From Neolecta irregularis DAH-3 (lineage: Eukaryota; Ascomycota; Neolectomycetes; Neolectales; Neolectaceae): a stretch of 38,994 nucleotides of DNA. Positions 1 through 11,914 of this stretch are shown here, piece by piece (the first letter of the stretch is position 1; the number at the start of each line of letters is the position of its first letter). The position numbers and the translations under genes are program-made. The stretch spans positions 1-38,994 of the forward strand of contig LXFE01000150.1 of the NCBI GenBank assembly GCA_001929475.1, given 5' to 3'. The notes under the pieces are model-generated. The model had not been told where the DNA came from. It made no database searches and worked only from the letters and a program-made list of their open reading frames with translations.

Positions 1-1505
1 ACAGGCCACACCGGAGCAATAATATACGTAGTTGCCCGTATTCCTGAATCGCGATCGTATATATCCAGTGGAGCCTCCTGAGCGGCAAGTCCGGACACCC
101 AACGCTCACACAAGCAGGACTTTAGAAGTACTTATCTTTTGAATCTCAATTGTTGCAAGGTAAACAAGTGTCAGGGGATCAAAGGAAACAATGAAATCCC
201 AATGTTTGTTTAGATGCAATGAATTTCAGAAAAAATGGAAATGGAAACTTGTAAGGACACACTGTCGGATATTATTCTTCAGTATGACCTTCCACTTGTA
301 GGCAAGTTTTAGATAGATTGAGACTGTGACTTACTGAGACTTGCTGGATCCGATAGTACAGGCAGGCTAAGGAATTGATATTCAAAGGGGTGGGTTAGAA
401 AGTGGTAGAATATACGTTAGTCTTATTTATACTCCACTCGAACACTTACAAAACTTGCCAGATAGTTCTTTCAAGAAGAACAGGCCACAAATATATGGTT
501 AGATCGAGAGCAAGGTGTCAAAGTAATCTAAATTTAGAGCAGAATTCTTATTTATGTGAGTATCTATCATTTCCCTGCTCTATATCTACTCGAATATATT
601 GATGCACCGTTTGTGACACCTATCTGTTCCTTTTGGAGTCTCAGGATCTCGGAAAAAATTCTTTCTCGGTACCATAAATTCTTACCCGTAGTGTTTGAAT
701 ATCCATGCCTGGTCCACTAACTAGGAATTCTTTACACTGGTGGACTCCAAAGAATGAAGACAATGAGAAGGGAATAATTGGCGGGAAAAAATTCCTTCAC
801 AGGATATAAAGAAGGAATTAGGCCTTCTAGCCTTTACTCTGTCCTGAACGATGAGCGAGACATAAACAGTCCATTTCCCACTCAAAAACAATCGCATTCT
901 GGTTTCTCCAGTCTGTGTCACTAGCCAAAGCAGAACTTCTGGTTTCTCAAAATGTTGTGTGTGCAAGGAGTCCCCAAATTCTGTATACAATATATCCTAG
1001 AAAGCAGGATCTGATAGTCTAGAATCAAGTTAATTGGACTAGCTTCCTGGTCTATGACGTACCTGAACCTTGGCCTTTAGAGAATCTTTCTATTTATTGT
1101 AGAATGGAACATGGATTCTCGCGTGCTATATGAAGCAGCTCCTCTCATGTTAGCGGGATCGCTAATATTTTCATTCATTTCAGCAACGTTAAAGCAGGTC
1201 TTGATGGCACCTTTCTCCACCTGTTTCAAATCAATTATTGTTATGAACAGTTTTGCGGGAAGTACGTAGCTGTAGAAATTAAATCATTCTCTATATAAAC
1301 GAACTCCCCAAAAGTCAATATTCATCTTTTATGGCTGCGAATAAAATAAACCACATAAATCTAACTGCATTATCGTAATCTGAAGGGAAAATTGACGGTA
1401 TTGATGCAAAAATGATGCTTTCAATGTTCTTGGTGTTCTCATATATGACGCACAGCCTGATCAACCACAAAATGGAGTTTCTCCAACTTCATTTCTCAAT
1501 CCAAA
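1..1505. other. Left-edge stretch without a recognisable gene
   Basis: I find no reading frame here with family resemblance, no convincing spliced gene and no RNA gene. Open frames are short (under 90 codons) and have no domain-like content. The right end must hold the promoter and 5' untranslated region of the peroxiredoxin gene that starts at 1506; an AT-rich part lies at about 1260-1400. Repeats or exons of a gene lying off the left edge cannot be excluded. Confidence 0.5.
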
Positions 1506-2487
1506 ATGCCGCCCAAGAGAAAATCCGCACGCACAGCCTCAATCATCAATGACGCTGATGTCATCAAAAAGGCAAAAACCGGATTACAAGTTGGCGATAG
1601 CATCCGTGATCTCGATATCATTTTAAAAGATCAAGACGATCAGGATGTCAAGGTCAGCGAGCTTTCGAATGCCATCGTGTTTGCCTATCCGAAAGCTTCA
1701 ACTCCCGGATGTACAACTCAGGTCCGAAATAGATCCTCGGTGTACTAGAACTAACTGCTGGCAGGCCTGCGGATTCCGAGATATGTTTGAAGAGATTCAA
1801 AATGCTGGATACCAAGTCTATGGCCTATCGCGAGACAACACCAACGCCCAAAAGAATTTTGTCGCCAAGCAGAATCTGCCTTACAAGCTTCTTTCAGATC
1901 CGGATGGGCTTCTAGTCACGGCTCTCGGCGCCGATTCTTTTGGAAATAAAGTCACTCGGAGTCATTGGATTATTGACGCTGGAGGTAAACTAGAAGTTGT
2001 CGAGATAAAAGTCACACCCAAGAATAGCTTCACCCAAACCGTTGAGTTTGTGAAAAATAAAGCCGGCGGCCAGAAAATGGATGTTGATGTCTCTGAGATG
2101 GGCGAAGGCGAACCTCTCAAGGATGAGCTAGTCATGGAACTAAAAGATTCGAAGATCGATGATGAAACCTCCATCCTTACAAATATCCTCCCTGTGCATT
2201 CGGCGGTCAAACAACTTGATTTTGCCGAACCGCTACCGAAACAAAGCGATGGTCTGGAAGGGCTAGAAACTAATAAAACGACCGAATTCGTTCAAATTCA
2301 GAAGGTCCAAGAAGAATTAGGTAGTTCTGCGCATGTTGAAATGCCACCGGCTGTTGCTCAATCGAACGGAAACAACATCGAAAAAGAAGTGTTTCAACCC
2401 CTAGAAGCGACAAAAGAAGCAATAGTCAAACCGTCCGAAGAACTAAAAATCGAAGAGCCTTTGGTCGCGGATAATATTGGAAGCTAA
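1506..2487 (+). CDS. dot5: Dot5/BCP-type peroxiredoxin with long acidic tail
   Basis: Predicted thiol peroxidase that reduces hydroperoxides with thioredoxin, probably nuclear. Two exons, 1506-1721 and 1765-2487, joined in phase 0 with donor GTCCGA, give 312 aa. The N-terminus is basic (PPKRKS, then KKAK), which suits nuclear import. The peroxidatic motif is TPGCTTQACGF: C69 is the peroxidatic cysteine and C74 lies in the C-x4-C position of the BCP/nPrx class. A thioredoxin-fold core runs from about residue 26 to 180 and includes SHWIIDAGGK. The last 130 or so residues are acidic, rich in Glu and Lys, lack cysteine and resemble no domain I know. Family members usually end near the core, so this tail is unusual. 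The gene converges on the sugar transporter, whose stop is at 2609. The family call is sure; nuclear location is inferred from yeast Dot5. Confidence 0.85.
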
Positions 2488-2608
2488 TATGCTGAAATGC
2501 ATCCACTGTTGTACGCATGGATCGTCTATAGTATTCCATCTTGTAACTACTTCACCTGTTTATCATGTAATATATCTATATCCCACGGGGATGGCCAAAC
2601 CCCCAAAT

Positions 2609-4490
2609 TCACCTCGTGCCACCTTCCTCAAGTCTTCTATAGTCAGGCTTTCCATCGTCAGCAATTAACCAATCTCTCTCGTCCAGAACAGCAGAATTGT
2701 CTATGGCTGCAGTTCCCAAATTGAGAGGTGTGATTTCGTCACCATCGCCGTAGAGACTTAGACGGGCTATGGATGAAGGCGTAGGCGCGATACTTGTGTC
2801 TCCGAATAAAGAATCCATTTCTTCCAGAGCAAGTCCTGCGGTTTCAGGATAAAAGAAATATACTTTTTTGTTATGAGATTGTTTTGACGTATCGTTCAAG
2901 CATACCCACGATGAATGACAATACACAAGAGGTAGCATGGATTAAATAGAGTCTCCATTTGATAAGATCTTGTAAGATTGGCGTCAATTCTCCTACGACC
3001 CAGTTGAAGGCCCAGTTGGTTGCTGTTGAGAGGGAAGCGCCTTTAGCTCTAATCTTGAGAGGGAGAATTTCAGGTGGATAGAGCCAAGGGATCGGGCCCC
3101 ATGCAAACCCAAAAACTGTACCATCGTCAGCATGAGCAAAGATACAGAGAACCATACATGCATTGTATATGATCACAAAAACAACAACGAGAGAGGGTGT
3201 TGGTGGTCGATCCCACCACATAAGAATAGATATGATCGTCAAGGAGACACACATAACAAAAGCACCCCACAAAAGACATGGACGTCGTCCCCATCTATCG
3301 ACAACATACCAGGGAGGGATAGTACTGAGAACGTAGATAATTCCGTTGATTCCAGTCATCAGAACAGCATTACGGCCTACCCAGCCCGCTTGTTCGAATA
3401 CAAGTGGAGCATAGTAAGAAATCACGTTGATTCCATTGAGTTGTGCGAACATTTGAGAGGACATGGCGATTCCTAGACGACGTTTGTAACGTTTGAACAT
3501 GTGCATATAACTTCGTTCACCTTCGAGGCGCTATTATTATAAGTTTGAACAGCTGAAGTGATATCAAAACCATCAAAAGAATCCCTTCCTTAATTTCTCG
3601 GTATCCTTCACGAGCTCGTGGATGATTTATGTCTCCACCACCGTGGAGATTTGCAATGACCCGCATTCCTTCTTCATCATGGTCATGATCAAGCAACCAT
3701 CGAGGACTTTCGGAAATTACAAAGTATCCAAGAGCAAGAAGTGAGCCCATTACACATTGTAGGAATAAAGGAAGCCTCCAACTATAATCATCCTCAATAA
3801 ATGAACAAAAGTAATCGACCCAGACAGACGAAGCGTAACCGACAACATTTCCAGTAAACTCTATACATGCGAGTTTTCCGCGGTTATGCGAAGGAGAGAT
3901 TTCAGATTGATAAATAGGCACGATAGTACTAGAAGAATCAACAAAGATGGAAAGGGTTAGGGGAAAATTAATACGAGAGCATACCGACTCCAACCCCACT
4001 GAGAATTCGACCAAGAAGCAAGGATTTGAAACCAACCGAAGAAGCCTGCACAGCTCCTCCTATTACGAAAATGATTGAGCCATAAAATATAGTTTTTCTT
4101 CTTCCGATAATATCACCTATACGACCAACCATTAGAGACGAAACTTGAGGTTAACTTAATTTAGAAATATATTTATACAGAATGCACCGACTTCAAGTAT
4201 GGCAACCATTGTACCTAGTTCTGCCCTGGTTGGTTGATTAAAATAATCTTTGAAATAGGGACCCCTTATACATCAGGTCTGAACAATTTGGCCAGCATAC
4301 GTGATAAGTCCAGACATGACACCCTGGTCATAGCTGCAAATGTTATTTTCCGTGGACATGGTAAAATGTACCCGAACAAGAAGACGCCAAGGCTGACGAA
4401 TACACTTGTAAAGTATCTGGATAATGAGATATCAACCTCGGAGGGGTTTTACAGCAACGGCTTTCCCGTGAAGCCACCTGATATACCCAT
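2609..4490 (-). CDS. MFS sugar transporter (hexose/H+ symporter family)
   Basis: Predicted plasma-membrane sugar porter with 12 membrane helices. Nine exons on the minus strand: 4453-4490, 4372-4416, 4301-4333, 4179-4264, 3975-4143, 3571-3928, 3158-3530, 2906-3115 and 2609-2862. All phases agree and give 521 aa. Signature pieces, in order: FGYDQGVMSG in helix 1; VGRIGDIIGRRKT (the loop 2-3 RxGRR signature); YQSEISP; SESPRWLL before the central loop; AQLNGINVISYYAP in helix 7; VDRWGRRP; NAFFGFAWGPIPWLYPPE across a splice junction; and the PETAGLALEEMD end motif. The start at 4490 gives MGISGGFTGKPLL, typical of this clade. The intron at 3116-3157 is 42 nt without an in-frame stop, so its retention would add 14 residues. 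Transport as a sugar porter is near certain; the exact sugar cannot be told. Confidence 0.92.
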
Positions 4491-5708
4491 CAAACGGCAG
4501 ATGTACCTCTCGAAAGCTGAAATTTGTCGCGGTCCAACTTCCGGGTATTTGAATCTGACTGCCCTATGATTTGGTTGTGGTTCTTTTGTCTTTTCGTCGA
4601 CTAGGGATGATTCTTCACAAGAAACCCTGGACGACACTGAACACCTGTGGTGGTGACGAGGAAGTCTTCTTAAAGGAATCACGACGGCTAGGGGTAATAA
4701 AAGGAAGACCAGAGGATCGGAATTTGGATTGTCTGTTGTGTTTGTGCAAGAAAAATGATGCTTCTAGTGCCTTTGACGCATGTACGAACGGCGATATCTT
4801 CAATTCTGATGACAGGAAACGTCTTCTAAGCAAGGTTTGTTAGGAAGATGCGAGAAAACACAACCAAGATCCGCAGAGTATTTGGTGCCGTTCGCTCCTT
4901 ACTTGCCCAGTATAATATAACAATGGGAGGGTATCGCGCTAATACTCGACCTCAAAATGACCCTGATATACAGTCGGATATTATATCCACAGATCGAGGC
5001 TCTCTAGCGATAGGAAAAGTCGTGGCAGGTATCCGGTCTAATCAGCGATAGATTCAGTTTGATTGTCGTTTTATCTCTAAAGCATTCAAAAAGGCCGATA
5101 CACTGCAGTTAAAAATGAAATTCTGGTACAAAGACAACGGCGGTAAATACAACAGCCGACTGGTCGATGGCTCCAACTACATGGATGACTCGAACATCCT
5201 CTACTGTCCAATTGGACCAACATATATGCAGTGATTGTATCTGCTTCAAGCGTAGATGGCTGCTGACTCAGATGCGAATAGAGATCCGTCTTGGTGGATA
5301 CACTTTACCCGTTCCAAAAGACACTTGTCGCTAATGTCTTGTTAACATACCGCTATTTCTCGCTCTTCTCGTAACTACTCGGTCTGAGTTAGATCTATAA
5401 TGAAATGACAGAATATAAAAAGCTGGTGCATCAAAACAGCTGGCAACTTTATTCTGCGGCAGATCAAGCTTGGACAGCCCTAGTCTATACAAGGCTAAAA
5501 CTAAACACTTGTCAACAAAAGGGATCTTTCAGCTCTTCTCTTTCCTTCGCCCTGCTCACTGCTCCGGCTCCCTTAAAATCCTCCACTCTACCTTTCTTAA
5601 CGCAGGCGTCCCAATTCTTGCTCCGCGAGCTTATATTCCTTCTGCCCAACAATTCAGGGTTAGAAACTCGGATCTATTGGCCACTGCATCGAACACAGAG
5701 GAAAAAAC
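4491..5708. other. Gap between the divergent transporter and Chs7-like genes
   Basis: This stretch separates two divergent genes and should hold both promoters. Open frames of up to about 110 codons occur on both strands, but none resembles a family, and their composition looks like chance. A 40-codon frame at 5115-5237 (+), rich in Tyr, Asn and Asp, is open but has no partner exon that I can defend. No repeat or RNA gene seen. Confidence 0.45.
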
Positions 5709-6720
5709 ATGGGATTCGGGGATTTTGGGTGTGATCTGTCTGAAAAACTCGGTATAGTAATACTATTCTAGTCCTTTATGCTCAAGAGATACATTACCAG
5801 CGTGCAATCTATTTGAAAACAGGGTATACAAGCGGGTGTGTGTCCTGAATGGTTTTTGCACTGGAACTCATGATGTGCGGAATATCGGTATATTATGATA
5901 CGGTTAATCCTTTGCTAATTAGTGTAACTAGGCGATACTATTCTTTGCGTCATCGGTATGGGCGTTGCAATTTGGTTAATAATTTGCTCGCAAAGGAAAC
6001 GAGCTGCTGTTGGTATGTCGGTTTGACATGTGAGTACCTGAACGGTTAGGTCGTCGTGAAATGCAGCTCTTCCTCTTGACTTACTTTTTCATCTGTTTCG
6101 TTCAGATGTTTAGTATGGGGGGATGGTTAACGGACAACGGAGCGCTCATCTGGTTCACTGCAATGCACTTAGGGTTTATTGCATCTCTAGCATGGCTACT
6201 TGTTGTGCAAGCCTTTACACATTATCAAGTCTCGCCACGAAATTTCGAAGACGGGACGGTGGGTGCATTATCGGTTACTCTGGTCATCTCATTCATCTTC
6301 TTCATTTCCACGCTTTACATCTCCCTTGACACCGGATTTACTCTCAGTGGGAAATACTATCACCCAGGGTCCGATCTCTATGCTCCTGAAATCTATGGGT
6401 TGTCTCTGCTATGGCCTTTACTGGCTGTCATTTTTTTCGTCATTGCAGAGATATATCTCGTGTTGCGAAGATTAAGGGAAAGACGACCTCTGGGACTCCT
6501 TGCCTTTGCATTAGTCGCCTTCATCATTGGCCAGATCTTTATGTTTGGTTTCAGCGTATTCATTTGTGAGAGCACCAACGGAAGGCTCGACGGATCATTT
6601 TTCGAGACCTTTTTTCTCATTTGGGCCATCATTCTGTTATGGGGGTATGCTTCGTCTTTCTATACGAATGCTCATTATCAGCTTTTGGAGTTCAATAACC
6701 GAAGACAACTGGCAGGATGA
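5709..6720 (+). CDS. Chs7-like chitin synthase export chaperone (divergent paralogue)
   Basis: Multi-pass membrane protein of the Chs7 family, whose members help chitin synthase leave the endoplasmic reticulum. Four exons, 5709-5751, 5789-5887, 5932-6012 and 6050-6720, give 297 aa with consistent phases. Family marks: the start MGFGDF, the junction-spanning VRNIGDTIL (compare ARNIELANT), then KRAAVGRREM before the next helix, RRPLGLLAFALVAFIIGQ, and FSVFICE with LDGSFFETFF near the end. About seven hydrophobic segments can be seen. The C-terminus departs from canonical Chs7, which ends with a conserved YKYWDSITKEDLEF-like block absent here. I therefore call it a paralogue rather than the main Chs7. 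Most of exon 4 is one long frame, so the membrane core is secure; the three short 5' exons rest on phase and motif matches. Confidence 0.8.
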
Positions 6721-7139
6721 TGGTCCTCTTGCGTCTGCCTGAGCGTATGGAATAGAATTTGCATCGGTACTCTGGAAAGTTAATCCTGTTATCTATAGTG
6801 GATGGAAATTTTCTACGACAATCCTGCATAGGGTTCTTTATGAATTGCAATGTATGTTATCAATACGATTTGTTTTTGTGTACTGTGAAATAGGCGTTTA
6901 GGATTTACGCTGCTTGCTTGAAGTCTAGATATAAATTCGCTTACTTATCGACTACAGGTCTTTTCTCAAGACGGATCTCATCACATCATGCTGAACAGCA
7001 GATGGCTCTCTGATCATATCAACATTATTCATTATTTCGAAGACAAGGAATAAATCGTAATATGAGACAATCAGCCACATGATGCCTATCTCAGCCTCGG
7101 GAGATAGTCTAATTCTTATCACCTCCCTTGTGCTGCTAT
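6721..7139. other. Intergenic stretch, no gene seen
   Basis: Lies between the Chs7-like stop and the questin-oxidase-like start on the same strand. It should contain the terminator region of the first gene and the promoter of the second. AT-rich; no open frame of note on either strand and no repeat recognised. Confidence 0.5.
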
Positions 7140-8530
7140 ATGTGGAGATCATCGCGCTTGTTCTCCACCATGAGCAAGTTTCTGATCCCAAAAGCGACGC
7201 CGTCTTTGAATGTAAAGGGTGCATTCTCGCATTCCAAGGATATTAGTCTTGAAACTACAAAAATTCTATCAGATTTACTAGAGCGGGATTTCAAAGAAGT
7301 GTCTACACACTTGCAAGAAGACCACTAATCTGTAGCACAGTATCCTTATAAATAAGATTGGCCTTCATAGTCACCTGAGCCATCATCTTCTCGCTTGTTA
7401 CTCATTTGGTGTTCCTTCGAAGCGACTCGCGGAGATTTACGAAGTTGACAAGAAAGATCATAAGCTACCCCGCGGCAAATTTCACCAAGACTTTAAATGG
7501 GGTGATAAAATTACATTTAACAATTACGACTATTATCCTGATTTAGCGAATTTCTTTGCCCAACAAGCAGAAAAATTGGGTTCGATTGCCGCTGTTGAAA
7601 AATATGTCTTTGGAGACGAACATGATATGTTTAAACGGTGTTCTTTGAACCTTTTTCATAAACATTGCTTAATTGATAGATTTATGAGCGGGGCATATCA
7701 TTGTTTAATCCACATTGGTTACGGCATTGAGTTTGATCTTCCGATCATGGTGGTCGAAGGTATCAGATTATACTATATGATATTTACAACCTTAAGGTCT
7801 CGCGGAAACGGCCCTTCATAAACCAACTGTTGGTGCATTATATCCTGATGATATATCCAAGCTTTCGCTTGAAAATGAAAATCTCACCACCGAGGAGATT
7901 GTCAGGCAGGTTGTTGATGATAAACGATTTGACAATATGTTATCCTTTTCCGATTCCCCTAAACTCAATGTTGTAATGAAGAACCCAGACCTCGTTCTCG
8001 AATATGCTTCAAAATGGTCTGTCGACGAGACCAACCTCGAGGAAAAGGCGAACGAGCTTATCCATCTAGCAGTTGTCGTCTTTGCTGGTGCCCAACGACC
8101 AGACAAAGATTTGAACCTCGACTTCTTTTTGATGCATACCCTCACTAGTTCATTATTCTTACCAAGCTACATCAATGCTCTTTCCAAGAAGAATGCTGTC
8201 AAATTGCTGAAAGCTAAATTTGCTCTTGATCTGGCATACTGGGTTTCCCGGGGCAGACCAAGTATTGACTTGACTGTTGCCGAAAAGATGGGAGCAAAGT
8301 ACAGCTGGGATGAAATAATCAAGATCGGAAACGAAAGTCGTGATGATCATGTTCCGAAAGTTGTACGAGCCGCCAAATTCGCTGAAGTCCGATGTGGTGA
8401 CAAGGAAGGAATATATCGTGGTATAGCAGCAATGACTGTGGTAAAAATTACGGTCGAGGGTGGACGTTATAATCAAGATGGTGTTGGTTTTGATGAATGT
8501 TGGCAGGATATACCTGCTCGAAAATACTGA
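7140..8530 (+). CDS. Questin oxidase-like protein (DUF4243 family)
   Basis: Member of the questin oxidase-like family; the founding enzyme opens an anthraquinone ring in fungal polyketide pathways. Three exons, 7140-7300, 7341-7759 and 7797-8530, give 437 aa. Family blocks: GLHSHLSHHLLACYSFG, PRGKFHQDF, then NLFHKHCLIDRFMSGAYH, HIGYGIEFDLPIMVVEGLAETALH across the second intron, and DFFLMHTLTSSLFLPSYI. Histidines in these blocks may bind metal. The second intron is clean. The first is weak: the donor would be GTCTAC at 7301, chosen because it alone keeps the frame, and the boundary may differ by some bases. An internal ATG at 7170 is an alternative start. No polyketide synthase or other cluster gene lies nearby, so a secondary-metabolite role is not supported here. 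Family firm, exact reaction unknown. Confidence 0.8.
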
Positions 8531-8629
8531 TCTTCAATGGGATTCATAGTACGTATAAATATTGGACGATTCATACAAACTCAACAGCTGCTTCGGATAT
8601 TGTGCTGTTTCCGCTTATATGTAAGCTTA

Positions 8630-9396
8630 TTAGAACCCTCCATCAAACCCTCCATCAAACCCCCCATCATAAGAATCCCCTCTGTAGCCCTCTCCGTCCA
8701 TATAGCCTTGATCTATGGAATCAGCTTGATATGTAATACGAAGGAGGTACCATAGGCCAATTCTTCGCGGTTATGATGTTCCCCAAGTTCATGACCAATT
8801 AATCCACCAGCTAGTCCACCCAGTGCAAGACCGCCTACCAATGGCATCATATTGCCCATTCCACCGCTAGCCCGCCCACCTTTTTGTGGTTGCTGTTGGT
8901 AAGCAGGATACTGAGACTGGTTCTGCGGTTGAGGGGGATATGGTGCAGCAGTTTGGTTTTGCGCATAGGGCACGCTATAGGGTTGCTGATGTTGATATGG
9001 GTATGGTGCTGCACCATAAGGTTGTTGCGGTTGGCCATATTGTCGATTATCTGCATACGGCGGGTTGCTTGAGTATTGCGTTTTGTTGTTGTAGTCGCCT
9101 TGAGGATATTGTGCTGCATTGTATGGTCTATCTCCTGCGTAGCTATTATATACCTGATGGGTGTTGTTGTTTACTGGCGGACCTTGCGAATGAAATTCAT
9201 AGGGAGGCGGTGGAGCAACTGCATTACTCCCTGTGGTGGAGTCAGATATGTATAGCCGGTGATTTGTACCTTTTGGGTGTTCCCAGGTTGTAGTTTTGTC
9301 ACTCGATTTTTCGTTTACATAGAAGTAAGTCCTGTATGTTTCATCCCATTGGGCGATCCAGCCTTCAGGCAGTCCTTCCCGAGTCAAATGCGGCAT
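8630..9396 (-). CDS. WW-domain protein with Pro/Tyr/Gln-rich middle and glycine-rich tail
   Basis: Two exons, 8751-9396 and 8630-8706, give 240 aa. A single WW domain occupies about residues 8-42, with W13, the aromatic YFYVN strand, W38 and P41 all present, so it should bind proline-rich ligands. Residues 60-175 are low-complexity, with many PYG, QQP and YPQ repeats. Then comes a glycine-zipper stretch, [21 protein letters not shown], common in fungal WW proteins. Without splicing the frame would end in an unrelated tail at 8713; the intron at 8707-8750 (donor GTACCT) instead gives a C-terminus with DGGF repeated three times, a known feature of such proteins, so I prefer it. It converges on the questin-oxidase-like gene, with 99 bp between stops. 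Partners and role are unknown. Confidence 0.82.
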
Positions 9397-9619
9397 TGTT
9401 GTTGAATAAAGTTAAGCGGTCTTTTGTTGGAACAGGCAGAGGCGTAGGTTCGGTGGCCGTGTCTCAATTTACGTCATAAGCAACATGTATCAACGCTTTT
9501 TGTCTTGATACACAGCATTGATCAAGTCAAATATACTAAACTTGCATTTCTGTCTTATCAGATATTTATATGAAGCGGCGCGTATTTACATCAAGCAGAG
9601 CCACAAAATACGAAATAAG

Positions 9620-10079
9620 TTCAGCGGCGATTTAACCGACACCCCCCGAAACCTGCCACCCCCAAAAAAAATAGTGCAACACATATATTTGTCTACCCAA
9701 TGTTCTATTCAAAGTTTAGCTGCCATTCAAACATGCAGCTATCAATACTGGCACTTTCTAATGCCTTTGCTGTCTTTGCTTCTAATTCTGGTGCTCTAGC
9801 TACAAATTTTGCCCTTTGTTGTACTTGCTTCATCAATCCTTTTCTATACCTTCTTGTCCTGGAGCTCCTGGATAATTGATTTCTGCTGTTCAATAACCAA
9901 TTCTTGCTGAGCTTGTTGAGCATTAAATGGTTATATTCAAAATTTGGAAGTGCTTTGTGAAAATCAGCAAGCACACGTTTAAATAAATGCAGTTGCAGAT
10001 TAATAGACTCATGCCAGTTGTGTAATAGAGATGCTCCCTCGGAGTAAGCCTGGATAGTGGTAAAGGGAGGGGTCTCCAC
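9620..10079 (-). mobile_element. Decayed DNA-transposon end, copy 1 (probable pogo/Fot-like)
   Basis: A minus-strand frame at 9705-10079 reads like the C-terminal tail of a transposase: basic, Gln-rich and coiled-coil-like, with EQQKSIIQELQDKKV visible only after a frame change near 9870. It is therefore broken. The left side (9620-9646) carries AACCGACACCCC, which looks like the terminal inverted repeat of a pogo/Fot-type element; I could not find the opposite terminus. A second copy sits at 12580-12722. The family call is tentative; that it is a dispersed repeat is directly visible from the second copy. Confidence 0.5.
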
Positions 10080-10486
10080 TTCCCTGGTGTATTAGAGGGG
10101 CATAGCTTAGCTGAGACACTAAGTAGCCATGTATATATAGTACCTGTGTGGAAAATACATGTCACAGTAAGGATGACGACTCTCTGCCACGCAGAGATCT
10201 AGTCATTAGCCCTCTGTCACAAGTTGTTTCCAGGGCTCCAAATTGGAGTTCTATTCCAAAGGAAATTTTCTGTCCATCGAATCTTCTCATCTACCCAAGC
10301 AATACCATCTAATATACAGATATAAAGGTAGTACTTTCAATATTAATTACAAGTATTTTGATTGAATGTGCATGTTTGGTTATTCTACTAGAAAACAGGG
10401 ACCAATGCATGGACCACCGTCCACCCTTCGCGAACCGAATCAACCGACGTTGACTTTACTATTTCCCACAATAATTACTCTGCAAA
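10080..10486. other. Upstream region of CDC50, no gene seen
   Basis: Contains the promoter of the CDC50 gene and possibly the remaining, unrecognisable interior of the transposon relic. AT-rich. No coding frame or RNA gene is supported. Confidence 0.45.
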
Positions 10487-11841
10487 ATGGGAAGTAATGA
10501 TTCAGACAAACGGAAACCAAAATCAAGAAGACCCGCAAGTACGTATACATGAATACAGAATTAAAGGTTCTGATAACTAGATACCGCATTCCGACAGCAG
10601 CGGCTGAAAGCTTGGCAACCTATTCTTACTCCAAAAACCGTTCTTCCTCTATTCTTTGCTATTGGTCTCATATTCTCGCCCATAGGCGGCCTCTTGCTCT
10701 ATGCGAGTGAAAAGGCAAGTATATTTCTTTCTGGTTCGAGTGTTGAGACGATAGGTACAAGAGGTTGTTATTGACTTTACAAATTGCCAAACCATCGCAA
10801 CCTCGAGTTACTCCTTTATTCCTCTCCAATACGTCTCAACATCATTTACTGGTCCAAATACTACACCATCGTCGGGCTCTTTGTGGAAAGTTACGACAAA
10901 TCCCGGAGAGAACCCGGTCTGTTCGGTTCAGTTCACGCTCCCTACAAACTTCAAGCCGCCAGTCTTGTTTTACTACCGGCTGACAAACTTTTATCAGAAT
11001 CATCGAAGATATGTAAAAAGTGTCAGTGAAGATCAACTGTCTGGGAAGGCAGTATCAGCTTCTTCGCTGTCAACTGATTGTAAACCGCTCACTTCAGCTG
11101 ACAACGGCAAACCATATTATCCATGTGGTCTTATTGCCAACTCGCTTTTTAATGGTATATATCTCATGCTCGGTCCGTTAAAATCCTAGATACCTTCTCA
11201 ACTCCTGTGCTTCTTAATCCTTCCGGCTCCGCCGAAAATCAAACATATGCCATGACAACACAAGGAATTGCATGGCCTTCTGACAAGACACGATATGGAA
11301 AGACTCTGTACTCCCCTGATATGGTCGAACCTCCCCCAAACTGGGTTGAGCGATTTCCCGACGGATATAATTCTTCCAATTTGCCTGATCTCGAAAATTG
11401 GGAAGCTTTCCAAGTGTGGATGAGAACTGCTGGACTGCCCATATTCAGTAAATTGGCTATGAGGAATGATCATGACATTATGAGCAGTGGAACCTATCAA
11501 GTTGATATTGGTTTGAGTATGTTGTCTTCAAAGTACGAGGCTGAGTATCATCAGATTTCCCTGTGACAGAATATGGTGGCACCAAGAGTCTGGTTTTGTC
11601 AACGCGAACCGTCATCGGAGGACAGAATCCATTTTTAGGTATTGCATATATCGTTGTGGGCGGTATTTGTGTTCTTCTGGGTGCTCTCTTTACTGCCAGA
11701 CATCTTATCAAGCCAAGGTAACATGGTTTTCTTGGAAACCTTTGTTAATGGTACAGAAAACTTGGAAATCATGAATACCTGTCTTTTGATCAGGGTTCAA
11801 CTACCGCTAGAGACGCTGCATCTATTCGGGAACGTCTTTAA
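10487..11841 (+). CDS. cdc50: Cdc50/Lem3-family P4-ATPase (flippase) subunit
   Basis: Non-catalytic partner of phospholipid flippases, needed for their exit from the ER and for lipid transport in Golgi, endosome or plasma membrane. Six exons, 10487-10538, 10581-10714, 10755-11154, 11190-11510, 11555-11717 and 11757-11841, give 384 aa, close to family size. It has two membrane helices, [20 protein letters not shown] near the start and [20 protein letters not shown] near the end, with a long luminal domain between. Family blocks: [45 protein letters not shown], and the cytosolic tail [13 protein letters not shown] formed across the last intron. Intron 2 must be GC-AG (donor GCAAGT at 10715). 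Ending at the first stop, 11721, would lose the conserved KLG tail, so I extend to 11841. It converges on the SWIM gene, 73 bp away. Confidence 0.92.
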
Positions 11842-11914
11842 GTATATGAAATATTTGGTTGGTGATATTTTAGTCGTTTGGATCCAATGTTATTTAGCCC
11901 AGGTTACTCGTACT

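Noticed and set aside
4571-5051. Frames of 67-90 codons on both strands that might be small genes
   Set aside because: No signal peptide, domain or sensible splice partner; lengths fit chance expectation.
5405-5757. Two overlapping plus-strand frames of about 100 codons before the Chs7-like gene
   Set aside because: They lack family likeness, and their 3' part is the first exon of the Chs7-like gene read in another phase.
7140-8530. A secondary-metabolite cluster around the questin-oxidase-like gene
   Set aside because: No polyketide synthase, methyltransferase, P450 or cluster regulator is found within the window.
8847-9293. Frames on both strands inside the WW-domain gene
   Set aside because: Shadows of its repetitive Pro/Tyr/Gln-coding region.
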